From: Cryptomeria japonica
Taxonomy: Eukaryota > Streptophyta > Pinopsida > Cupressales > Cupressaceae
Length of the DNA: 64,000 nucleotides
NCBI RefSeq assembly: GCF_030272615.1
Contig: NC_081408.1
Coordinates: 622,232,476-622,296,475, forward strand
Direction: 5' to 3'
The translations under genes were made by a program, and so were the position numbers. Under the pieces are notes generated by a model. That model was not told where the DNA came from, made no database searches, and saw only the letters and a list, made by a program, of their open reading frames with translations. Numbering within the stretch: the first letter of the stretch is position 1; each line of letters begins with the position of its first letter. Positions 45,380 to 55,565 of the stretch are shown here, piece by piece.

Positions 45380-47008
45380 TGTTGGTGCAAGAGGCACTTA
45401 GCAATTTTTTTGTTGAGTTTGTTTCCAGGATGTTGGAATCATGTTTTTTAGTTTTGTAATAAGGCCAAGACTCCATTAAGAGTGTTCTCAAATGATTGTA
45501 AGGGTCATAAGAGTCTTTGTTTGGCCAATGTTGGTATGTGATCTCTTAAGGGTGCCAAGTAGAGAACTTAATAGGACAAGTTATTTTTGGGTTAATTTAG
45601 GTTGGTTGATGTAGTTTTGAGATTGTTAAGCTCATATGAGTTATTTGAGAGTGACCAAGTTTGGTTTTGAGTAAAGTTTCTCACCTATGCAACAATTTGC
45701 AAAAGTTGCAAAAGTTGCTCATAGCAACTTTGCAACATTTTCATACTCTAACGGTTAGTTGGTTGACACAATCACTTGTGAGAATTTGTAACTACTCCAA
45801 GGTGAGTATAAGGCCTGGAAAGACTGATGATAATCAATTGTTGAAGGTGGCTGAAGATTAGAAGAGAATAAACAATTTTGGTTTCCCATTTGTGTGTGTT
45901 CTATCGAGTTTTTGTTGTTCTTTGCAAGTTTGTAGGACCTGTACAGATCGAGCATCCCAAAATAGGGACATGGATTATTATTATGGTGTCTTACCTTCAC
46001 TTTTTTTTTATTTGGAGTCTTGAAGTGTTGCAGTTTGTGAATAAACTCTATTTTGTTGCAAGCGGGTTCAAGAGCCCTAAAAACCAGGGTTTTGAGAGCA
46101 AAATGGCTCCAACCTAGCATTCCTTGGTGGATTTCCACTCTGAAACCTTGTGGAATGTTAGGTTGTAATTTATTTTATGGTTTTTTTTTTGTTTTGAGTT
46201 AGGGGAAGCCAAATAAGAAATTTTCCACCTTACCCTAAGCTTGACACATTGAGTTGGCAAGCATTAGGAATCATGGATAACAGGCCCTAATTGGGTGAGT
46301 TCAGTGGGTGAAGAAGAAGTATGATTGGTTTGGAATTCCATATGGAAGAACATGCCCCAAACTATCATCAATTCACTTAGGAAATTAGACCAGTGAAGGA
46401 GTTTTGATCAATCCCTATTTTTAAGGCTTGGAAAGGGGCAATTAGGCCTAGTTAACTGGTAAGGGTTAGATATGTTAGTGAACAAACCTAGCTCAGGTTT
46501 TTTGATATTGTATGTAAACTCCAAAAGGGTGTCTAGAATGTAAAATAGTTCATAGGGTTGTTCAGGAATTTCAACTGGTGAATACATAATACCTCGCTGA
46601 CAGGGCTACTAGAACCGGTTAGGCCTAAAAGTGCAGTTTGTTTGAAAAACACCAAACTGGTAAGTGTCAAAATCCCCTGAGTAAGGAATAGGGCTGTAAA
46701 TCCATCCAAAGACATCCATCCTAATTTTTTTAGTGTGGGGAACAAAGATCATGTGGTAGAGGGGTTGAACTCTCAGGTTGAGTGTGAAAGAGAGTGGGAA
46801 AACAAGGTCTCTAAAGCAATAAAATGGAACTCACAAAACAACAAGAACTTATCCTAGCCTAAGAACCTTTGGAAGGTTAGAGAGGGTAAGTCTTGTAGAC
46901 TCTCAGAGGGTGTGAGGTGTAGAATCATTGGATGGTTCTTTTGTATCCTGGAGGAGATACTTAGACAAGGTAACACAAACCGATGAGAGACAATCCACTC
47001 TACATCAG
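45380..47008 (+). repeat. Gypsy G2 5' LTR
   Basis: TGTTGGTGCAAGAGGC to CTACATCA, 1,629 bases. The right end is fixed by the PBS at 47011. The left end is chosen as the TG start where the C3 gag frame is lost. No coding content. Confidence 0.65.
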
Positions 47009-47010
47009 AT

Positions 47011-47022
47011 TGGTATCAGAGC
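47011..47022 (+). promoter_or_regulatory. G2 primer-binding site
   Basis: TGGTATCAGAGC, a perfect initiator-Met PBS, two bases after the LTR end. Confidence 0.93.
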
Positions 47023-47081
47023 TAATTGATTGAACAAAGTGGTGTGTATCAGACCCATAGGTAGAGTCAGAATCTAGCAGC

Positions 47082-47177
47082 ATGCCACCAAAGGCAATGA
47101 GCCAAGAGGCCATCAAGAAGTTGCTCCAAGACATGCTTAGTGAAGCCCGAGAGCAAGAAACCAAGAAAGGCAAGGGT
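47082..47177 (+). pseudogene. Gypsy G2 gag, N-terminal 32 codons
   Basis: ATG at 47082 gives MPPKAMSQEAIKKLLQDM and on to ETKKGKG, then the A-plus LTR begins. The reading frame continues at 53786 with GNVTKWGGE in the same phase. CAAGGG is present on both sides of the insertion. Confidence 0.85.
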
Positions 47178-47973
47178 TGTTGGCATATGCACACTCCAAT
47201 GAGACATTGTATGTGATTGAAGGTTTTCCCATTGATGGAAACCTTGCAATCCTATGGCACCGACAAAGTCATTATACCAGCATCAGCAGATCACACTCTA
47301 CACCAGCACTCAGGACACCGACACCGACACAAAAGAAAGGAAGTATACTAGCACAGAGGCCGACAGGATTATGTTATATTATATTTTGTTTATTATTGTA
47401 AATACTTGTAAGCCGACTTGGTAAATTGTAAAATGACTCTTATATATAAAAGAGATCATTGTAGACATTTGGTATGAGAGAGGTAAGTGATAAGGAAAAA
47501 TATTAGGCAGACCTATTATGCGAAATATAGGCTAAGGGTTTATGTAAGAAGCAGAGCAGTAACCGGTACTGGATCAGGCATTATAGATGCTATTGTAAAG
47601 CCGTACAAGATATTGGATTTGTATAATCCTCATTGTAAGTCAGTGAGACTTCCCATTGATCAATGAGCTCTAGGCAGTTGGCCTTCCTGCATGTGCAGGC
47701 CCCTATTGTAAGTAATATTCTCTTATTGGCCAGTGAGTGAATATTTTGGATCACAAATCCCATCGAGGTTTTTCCCACACCGGGTTTCCTCATTAAATCC
47801 TTGTGTTATGGTGTGCTTTCCATGTGGATGTTCTTGATTCTGTTTATTGCATTATTTCTTGCATACCAGTACACTATTATAATATGTTCTGCATGTTTTA
47901 AGTTAAGAAATTCTATTCACCAGTTAGATACTGATTCACCCCCCCCCTCTTAGTATCTGTGGGATTCCTAACA
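47178..47973 (+). repeat. A-plus 5' LTR
   Basis: 796 bases, TGTTGGCATATGCACACTCC to GGGATTCCTAACA. A TATA box TATATATAAA is at 47441-47450. It holds GAGGTTTTTCCCACACCGGG and GATTCACCCCCCCCCTCTTAG near the 3' end. It differs from the 3' LTR at 4 of the first 60 bases, mainly C/T and G/A. Confidence 0.94.
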
Positions 47974-47975
47974 AT

Positions 47976-47987
47976 TGGTATTAGAGT
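47976..47987 (+). promoter_or_regulatory. A-plus primer-binding site
   Basis: TGGTATTAGAGT, the initiator-Met PBS with C-to-T changes at two positions. Followed by GGTCCTCTATTTTCAGAAGC and AACAACTTGAGGAAGAT, the leader shared with C1 and C4. Confidence 0.9.
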
Positions 47988-48044
47988 ATGGTCCTCTATT
48001 TTCAGAAGCCTAACAACTTGAGGAAGATCTTGACACCGGTAAAG

Positions 48045-49203
48045 ATGGAAAATCTAATGAAGCAACTTGAAGGAGCTCTTTCAGACTATGATGCAAAGAA
48101 ATTGAAAAATATCAAACTAGAAGATGATTTAAGGGAACCTCAGGATATCATTCAGGCACTTCAAGAGAATCTTACTGTTGCAAGAAATAAGAGAAGAGAA
48201 CTTTGTGAAAAATTGCAAAATGAGAATGATGAAAAGGAATCACTTAACAATATGATAAGCAAGCTGAAATAAGAGAACATGACAACAAAGAATGAGATAC
48301 AGGATATGACTATGAGATTTTGCAAAGAGATTGAGGATAGGAAGAAGAATGAAGAAGAATTGACTAGAAGACTAAGTGATGCAGCAAATGAGAACACAAG
48401 ACTTAGATATGAAAATGACATGTTGAAGACAGATCTGATGCATACTCAGAATGACTCAAATGAACTGATGAGACAAAAAGAAGTCTTAGAAAGAGAACTA
48501 GAAACTGCAAATCAACACAAAGAAAAATTCAAGAAAAGCTCAGAGGAACTTGGCACCTTGCTGAAGAATCAAAAACCTAAAGGTGACACTTTTGGAATTG
48601 GCTTTGAAGTTAGTGAAAGCTCCGGTACTACAAATACTCAGGATCACAGCAAACCGGTAAGACAACCTAATTCTTATAAATTCAATGGAAAATGCTTTAA
48701 CTGTAATAAGTATGGTCATAGAGAAAATGAATGTAGATCTAAAAATTATCAGAATATCAACACACCCACCGGTCAATGTTCTAAATGCAACAAAGTTGGT
48801 CACAACTCTGAAAACTACAAAATAAATGTGAGATGTTATGTTTGTGGAAGATTTGGACATTTATCTAAGCAGTGCAGAACATAAACTAGCATAGGTTATG
48901 GGAAAGCTATTTAGAAGAATAATGTAACTTGTTATGCATGTAACAAAATTGGGCATATTGCTAAATTCTGTAGAAGTAAAGGAACACTGGTAGACAATAA
49001 AAGTTCTAGCTTGAAAGGTAAAGAAAAAGTTGAAGAGGTTAAGCAAGAATTCTCAAAACAATGGATTAGAAAAGCTAATCTAAATATTGGGAATACTCCT
49101 CCACCAGCAGGACGGAGTGATGCTTCACTGACAGGATAGAGTGATGCTTCACCAACAGGATAGAGCAGTGCTCCACCGGCAGGAAGTTATTCATCTAATT
49201 GAA
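48045..49203 (+). pseudogene. A-plus ORF1, coiled coil plus four CCHC knuckles
   Basis: Conserved ATG at 48045 (MENLMKQLEGALSDYD). Residues about 25-175 form a Lys/Glu-rich coiled coil (TMRFCKEIEDRKKNEEELTR). Knuckles follow: CFNCNKYGHRENEC, CSKCNKVGHNSENY (last Cys lost), CYVCGRFGHLSKQC and CYACNKIGHIAKFC. The frame is unbroken but has stops at 48270 (TAA), 48882 (TAA), 48912 (TAG) and two TAGs in the tail. The first three sit at Gln codons of the sister copies. A 24-base tandem repeat lies at the 3' end. Gag-like by the knuckles; no copia gag core domain. Confidence 0.85.
49109..49180. repeat. 24-base tandem repeat, three copies
   Basis: AGGAYRGAGTGATGCTTCAC-like units in frame at the end of ORF1, giving a repeated (G)xSDASxTG peptide. 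Confidence 0.85.
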
Positions 49204-49505
49204 GAAATTTTCCTTGAGGGTTTGTCAATCTAATGACACATATGCTATTATTCCCTTGGTTAGAGATAAGAAGTTGGAAATTACTTCTTACCGGCAGACA
49301 ATGTTAAGTGAACACTAAACGGACATGCATTTAATGTGGTAGATGGCGAAAAGACACTATTAAATTGAGGTTTTGGCTCCATTTCATTTCACCGAGATTT
49401 CAAACCTATGAAGAGCATGAAGATTCCAAGCTAAGGCATTTCGAGCAAGAAGCAAGAACACTCCAAGCAATCATCCATCCTAAAGGCAGTAAAAGGTATT
49501 TTATC
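49204..49505 (+). promoter_or_regulatory. A-plus ORF1-ORF2 spacer, possible internal leader
   Basis: No coding sequence. It ends GTAAAAGGTATTTTATCATG, shared with the other copies just before the ORF2 start. The TATA seen in A-inner and A-outer is not clear here (ATTAAATTGAGG at the equivalent place). Function as promoter or splice region is conjecture. Confidence 0.35.
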
Positions 49506-52500
49506 ATGGCATCCACCTCTACAATTGAATATATAGCAAACCCTATTGTTGTTGAAGTTATAAAAAGACCTAGGCCCGTATTTTAGTTAGTTCCTGAGGT
49601 AGCAAAGAAAGATGATACCTTAGGTTCTTTTTCTCAAATTCCTAAGGGAGTTGTCTATGCTGAAGACCCCAGAATGTACATCCACTGCAACATTGAGGAA
49701 ATAGGAGATGAAGAGATTAAAAACATGTTTAAAACTATGATATGTGATAAATCTGGCAATATAAAAGATGAACACAAGATCATTGAAACCCTAGGATTTA
49801 CAGAGATCCTTAGCATTCCTAAATTCCCCAAAGATGTGATTAGGATAGTCTTAAGCAGAGTACATGGTGAATTTTTCTGGTTAGATGCAATCCACAAAAT
49901 CACTAAGGAAGTTGTGAAAGCTGTCACAGGGTTATCAACCACCGGTAAAAGGCCAGATAAGACCAAGAAGGTATCCAATGACCTAGTTACAAACCTAACT
50001 GGTGCAACATTCGACAAGAGGTCCCTAAGAGTTAATGATGTAACAGACATTAATGTGAGATTTATCAGCATGATATTAGGGTATAAAGCTACTCATACAA
50101 ATAGACTCAATTTAGTTTCAAGTTTATGGATTAAGAGTGCTTATGATATGGTCATAGATAATGCAAAGATTGATATATGTGAGTGGTTAAAGGATGAATT
50201 AATTGGCAACCTTGGAAATATTAAGAAGGACAAGAAAGGAACTTTCAGGTTTGGAAATCTGTTAGTATGTCTGATGCTACATATAACCGAATAGGTTCCT
50301 GGTATAGGCTACAAAGAACTTGGATATGATATACCGGTAGGTAAACAATTAACAGAACTATTCAATAACATGGGAGAAGACAAGGAAAACAATATTCATG
50401 ACTTCTTTCAAGCATTAAAGGCCAAAATGAAGAAAAGAATCAGGTTATCGCAAAAGATTGTCGACAAATACAAAGATGAAATATGCTTTGTAATAAAAAA
50501 GGATGAAATCTGGATGGAAGCAGTCATCCCTAGGATAGTTTGGGTAACCGAGATGCGCTATGAAACAGATGATCATATAATTGAAATATATGCTAAAGCA
50601 CTTCTAGAAGCCCCCAGAGAACCCAAGGAAGAAATATTTGGTAGTGTAGAAACTATTGAAAGCCAAATACAATCAAAGAAAAGAGTGAAGAAGGTTGAGG
50701 TAGTTGTAAGGAAAGGTTCCAAACAAGCAAAAGCCATCAAAGAAGATGTGTTGAAGAAAACTGGTACAAAAGAGGATGAGTTAGTAGCTCCACAACCTGA
50801 AACTCACCTATCACTGGTAGGTACTTCTTCAGAGAGTAACATGCCTGCATCTTTCAAAAGAGTTGTAAGGAAAAGAGATCCCTCACCGGCAACCACACCC
50901 TCACCCAGGAGGACAAGACAAAAACAACAAGCAGTGAGATCACCGGTAAGAAAGGCTACACCAAAGAAGAAGAAACTTACACCCAAAAAGAAGAAGAGGA
51001 CAAACAAAGACTTGGCCCCTCTTGATATACTGCTAAATGAAATTACAGAGGAAGGGAAACTAAAAAATATAGAGAAAATATATGACACTCTAGCTGATGA
51101 AAAAGAACAAGTTGAAAACAGTGTTATATTTCATATGGATATGTATAAGAAATTTTTGATGGAAGTAATAGATGAAGTACCAGATGAACTATTTAAGAGA
51201 CTAGAAGCAAGAAGACAAGCAGTAATAGAACTGGACAAGAAAATAAAGATTGAAAAGCTACTTGTTGTATATCCAGTAAACTCACTTAAAGAAATTGATG
51301 ACCTAATTGCTCAAGCCAATCGATCAGTGTTTTCTACTGCACATCGGCACATTGCTTTAATGGTTGGAAGAATTAATGAGGTGACTGAGGAGATAGAAAA
51401 TGGATGGGATATATTCCTAGTTGAAAAAGAAAAACAAGAAGAATACATGAGTCACAAACCTTTAAAGTTATATCAGAAAGATAGAGACAAGGGTAAAGGT
51501 AAAGTTGGTGGACCACCTAGCATCAAGGTTAGAGACAACTTACCCCCACCTCCTTTGATTACTCCACTAGTAAAAACAATAGCTACAGATGATCAACTAG
51601 TAGCTGAGAGTAGGGATGTAGAGGATGGTAATCCTAATCCTGAAGTATTATATACTATGGATGTTGATACTCAAAAGATCGACATTATGGTAGACAAAGA
51701 TACAGCTGATAAGACTGACATGGCTAGTGACCCTCCAGTAGCTGAGCAAACTAAACACACACAAGAAAAGCTAGCAAAAGACAAAGAGAAAAAGGTAGAG
51801 ACTCAGACTCAGGCTGAGATAATGCAACAAATAGAGAAACAAACAGAGCAAAAGGCTCCAGAATAGGAACAACAGCAACAAGAACATGAACATAAGGAAA
51901 CAGTGCCACTGGCAACTAGAGAAGTAGAAAAACCATTGCTTAAAGAAATGTAGACACAAACAGACCTACCAGAGGTCAATACAAGCTTGGTTACTTCCAC
52001 TAGCGGTACTCAGAATGTTGGTTCATCACCAAGCTACAAATCAACTAATGTGACTGAGGTACTATTAGATTCAATCAAAAAGATAACAGACTGTAGCTCA
52101 CAAGCTTATAAGGCAATTGATGATATCATACCAATTTTGAAGGTAATTGCTCCTAACTGTAATATAGACAATAAAGATTCTTTAGGACAACTTGATACAC
52201 TATGTAAATATATCATAGAAAACATTGAGAAAATAAAGGAAGAGTCATTGAAGGATAAAGTAGAAATTGAAAAGCATAAATTCTTTGATGAGCAAATAAA
52301 GAAGTGTAATAGAGATTTTGACACACTTCTACCGGAATTATGCAATTTATTGAAAGAGTACAAAACTCTGTACAAAGACACCTGTAAGACAAACTTTTTG
52401 ACTGTAGATATAGACAAGAAGATGAGGAAAGTACAGGCTGAGATCAATAAACTTGCAGATAATTTTGTTAACTCACTAGATACACTATCAGTTTTTGAGG

Positions 52501-52790
52501 AGAAGATAACAAATTTTGAAGAAGAATTACTTAAATTGGAAAGAGAGAAAGAGAGAATTGTGAATAAGGCAAAGCATCTGATATTAAAAGTGAGTCCAAG
52601 ATTGGACTATCTAGCATCACTACGGAAGGAAGTATCTCAGGCACTAATATAGGGACAACATTTGCAGCATCTCACTGGTACAGTGAAGAGAATAGAGACA
52701 ACAATAAAGGATAGCAAGAAGTTTATGGATAGTATAAACTTGATTTTGGGAGATCTTTTTCAAATTGTAACCACCCAGTTACAAGGTTGA
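49506..52790 (+). pseudogene. A-plus ORF2, conserved protein of unknown function
   Basis: ATG 49506, TGA 52788-52790: 1,094 codons in one frame with no frameshift, interrupted by five stops, all TAG (49584, 50292, 51864, 51951, 52650). Residues about 60-290 are the most conserved part: RVHGEFFWLDAIHKITKE, GATFDKRSLRVND, RFISMILGYK, RLNLVSSLWIKSAYDM, DICEWLKDEL, GTFRFGNLLVCLML. Residues about 290-440 are charged. About 450-505 is a basic patch with TPSPRRTRQKQQ and two TPKKKK motifs. Then EIDDLIAQANRSVF, WDIFLVEKEKQEE, an acidic/Gln-rich spacer, and C-terminal coiled coils (about 830-1,080). No catalytic motif. The N-terminal pattern is reminiscent of the 'putative plant transposon protein' domain, unverified. 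Confidence 0.85.
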
Positions 52791-52833
52791 AACTACAAAC
52801 TCTACTGACATCTTGACAACCTTTGTCATTGAT

Positions 52834-52848
52834 GCCAAAGGGGGAGTA
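52834..52848 (+). promoter_or_regulatory. A-plus inner polypurine tract
   Basis: GCCAAAGGGGGAGTAG within GTCATTGATGCCAAAGGGGG. Lies about 138 bases upstream of the LTR-proximal tract. The same pair is present in A-inner and A-outer. Confidence 0.8.
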
Positions 52849-52971
52849 GTGGGATGAGAAAATTTCACAGGAATCATATGCTCAGGGGGAGCACACACAT
52901 TTTTGGTAACATTTTTGGACTTCACATTTTTGGATACATTTTTGAAATTTCTCATGAGTGTTGCCATCAAT

Positions 52972-52986
52972 GCCAAAGGGGGAGAT
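52972..52986 (+). promoter_or_regulatory. A-plus LTR-proximal polypurine tract
   Basis: GCCAAAGGGGGAGAT immediately before the 3' LTR, preceded by GTTGCCATCAAT. It is the expected plus-strand primer. Confidence 0.92.
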
Positions 52987-53785
52987 TGTTGGCATATGTA
53001 CACTCCAATGAGACATTGTATATGATTGAAGGTTTTGTCATTGATGGAAACCTTGCAATCCTATGGCATCGACAAAGGAATTATACCGGAATCTACAGAT
53101 CACACTCTACACCGACACTCAGGACACTGGCACCGTCATAGAAGAAAGGAAGTATACCAGCACAGAGGCCGACAGGATTTTGTTATATTATATTTTTTTT
53201 ATTATTGTAAATACTTGTAAGATGACTTGGCAAATTGTAAAATGACTTATATATAAAAGAGATCATTGTAGAAATTTGGTATGAGAGAGGTAAGCGATAA
53301 GGAAAAATATTAGGCAGACCTATTATGCGAAATATAGGCTAAGGGTTTATGTAAGAAGCAGAGCAGCAACTGGTACTAGATCAGGCATTATAGATGCTAT
53401 TGTAAAGTAGTACAAGATATTGGATTTGTATAATCCTCATTGTAAGTCAGTGAGACTTCCCATTGAGCAGTGAGCTCTAGGAAGTTGGCCTTCCTACATG
53501 TGCAGGCCCCTATTGTAAGTAATATTCTCTTATTGGCTAGTGAGTGAACATTGTGGGTCACAAATCCCACCAAGGTTTTTCCCACACTGGGTTTCCTCAT
53601 TAAATCCTTGTGTTATGGTGTGCTTTTCATGTGGATGTTCTTGATTCTATTTATTGCATTATTTCTTGCATACCGGTACACTGTTATAATATGTTCTACA
53701 TGTTTTAAGTTAAGAAATTCTATTCACTGATTAGATACTGATTCACCCCCCCCCCCCCCTCTCAGTATCTGTGGGATTCCTATCA
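52987..53785 (+). repeat. A-plus 3' LTR
   Basis: 799 bases, TGTTGGCATATGTACACTCC to GGGATTCCTATCA. TATA box at about 53248-53258. A run of 14 C at about 53746-53759 in place of the shorter run in the 5' LTR. Confidence 0.94.
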
Positions 53786-54899
53786 AGGGAAATGTCACTA
53801 AATGGGGTGGTGAAACTAATGATGAAGATGCAGATGTGATAGGGGTCATAACAAAAAAGATAGAGTTGGACAAAGATCAGTAGATCTTCTTGGATGCCCT
53901 CAAGTTACACAATAAATAAAACCTAGAAGGTTTTCCTATCTACAATGGAAGCCTAAATGGAAAAGAGTTTTTGGATTGGATAGAAGCCTTGAACAATCAT
54001 TTCAAATATAAGGAAGTTGCAAAAGAAAAGAGGGTTAATTTGACTAAGTCAAGACTGAAGGGATCAGCCTTAGTATGGTGGAACATGATGCAAGAATAAA
54101 GAGAACAAAGCACGAGAAAGAAGATCATCTCTTGGGAGAGAATGAAGCTCAGGAGTTAAACTCAATTCTTACCAGTAGATTATGAGGTGCAGAGGCACAA
54201 GAAGTTGTAGAATCTGAAACAAAGAGAAATGGATGTGAGTACTTATACAAAGGAGTTCAGCAAACTTACCCTAAGAGATAGGAAGCAAGAGGAAGAAGTG
54301 GAGAAGGTTGCAAGGTAATTAAATGACCTTAGATAGAACATTAAAGATGAGATCAGCATGATAGAACTTGACACAGTCCATAAATGCTTTCAATTAGCCT
54401 TGAGAGAAGAAGATAAGATCAAAAGGAAAGGTGCACATAATCAAAGGGGCAAAGGTGGCAAAGGTTACAGGGGAAGAGGTACCTTTGGAAGGGGCTATAA
54501 TCTGAACAAGAATGATGAAGGTAGTCAGTCAGAGAATGGTGATGATAATCCTAACAAAGAAGGACAGTTTAGAGGCATCTCTAGAGGGAGAAATAAGTAT
54601 AGAGGTAGATTTGGAAATTCGGGAAGAGGAACCACAGTCTTCACTAGTAAATTATACCATTGTCATCAAGTGGGTCATACCATGAGTAGGTGTTCTGAAA
54701 ATATTTCAAACTCTCACATGGGATACATGAGAACTCGGTTGGTTCAAGAAAAGGATTGTCAAAGTGTTACCTCACCAATCAGCAAGGCAAGACTAGTCCT
54801 AGATGGAGAGAACCTGATGCTAAGAAGGACCTTGTTGAAGGTACCACAATCCAAAGAACCTACACAAAGGAAGACACTTTTGAAAACCAACTGCAGATC
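53786..54899 (+). pseudogene. Gypsy G2 gag, main part
   Basis: Continues after the A-plus insertion: GNVTKWGGETNDEDADVIG, then the gag core (GFPIYNGSLNGKEFLDWIEA, RLKGSALVWWNMM, TYTKEFSKLTLR). It has several stops up to 54357 and is then open. A Gly/Arg-rich stretch (KGYRGRGTFGRGYN, GRNKYRGRFGNSGRG) precedes a damaged knuckle, LYHCHQVGHTMSRC, lacking the first Cys. It would form the capsid. Confidence 0.85.
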
Positions 54900-55260
54900 T
54901 CATGGTAAGATTTTTAAAGTTATAGTAGATTCAGGGTCTACTGAGAACATTGTAGCAGTTGAGATGGTAGACAAACTAAAATTGGAAAGGTTGCCACATA
55001 CCACCCCCTCTAAGGTATCTTGGTTGAGTAAAGGTCAGCATGTGTTTGTAGATGAGCAAGCTTGAGTAGATTTTGAAATAAGAGATTACAATGATAGTGT
55101 GATATGTGACATATTACCCATGGATGCATGTCACTTACTGTTAGCACGCCCTTAGTAATATGGTGTCAAAGCTATACATGATGGGGAGAAAAATTCCTAT
55201 GTTATCACAAAGGAGGGTAGAAAGTTTTAAATGGATCACTTGATTGATTAAGGAGAAGAA
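54900..55260 (+). pseudogene. Gypsy G2 protease
   Basis: Retropepsin motif KVIVDSGSTENIVA at about 54915-54960 with the catalytic Asp intact, then KLKLERLPH, and after a TGA at about 55064 DYNDSVICDILPMDACHLLLARP, the distal part. Same frame as gag. It would process the G2 polyprotein. Confidence 0.82.
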
Positions 55261-55565
55261 ATACATGTTTGATCAAGTGTTATGTTGCTTAGTGGGAAAG
55301 AGTTCTTGAAATTATTGAAGAATGAAGGGAACCAAGGATGTGCTCTTATAATGAAACCCAAAGAAGAGACAAAGACTGAAACCAAATCAGTGATACCGCA
55401 AGAGGTGCATACCTTACTATACCAATACAAAGACATAGTTTTCAATGAGATATCAGATGCCTTACCCCCTATGAGAGATGTTAACCATCATATAGACCTC
55501 ATACCTGGTTCAACTTTTCCAAACAAAGTTGCTTATAAAATGACACCTGCTCAAAATGAGGAAAT
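55261..55565 (+). pseudogene. Gypsy G2 protease-RT linker and RT start
   Basis: Reads VHTLLYQYKDIVFNEI, SDALPPMRDVNHHIDLIPGS and YKMTPAQNEEI, the sequence that leads into gypsy RT. It is cut at 55566 by the C4 LTR; the remainder of RT is beyond the window. Confidence 0.82.

Larger units (their letters stand above)
47178..53785 (+). mobile_element. Pol-less LTR element A-plus (complete)
   Basis: Complete plus-strand copy of 6,608 bases: LTRs 47178-47973 and 52987-53785, PBS 47976, ORF1, spacer, ORF2, two PPTs. It is inserted in G2 gag, with CAAGGG at 47171-47176 and 53784-53789 marking the target repeat (the exact phase of the LTR edge is uncertain by one or two bases). The internal 5.0 kb is fully accounted for by ORF1 and ORF2 and has no protease, integrase or RT. 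It is the best copy for study: ORF2 keeps one frame throughout. Confidence 0.94.

Noticed and set aside
49506-52790. Recoding of TAG as a sense codon in A-plus ORF2
   Set aside because: All five stops are TAG, but ORF1 of the same copy also has TAA at Gln positions and sister copies have CAG/CAA there, so C-to-T decay is simpler.
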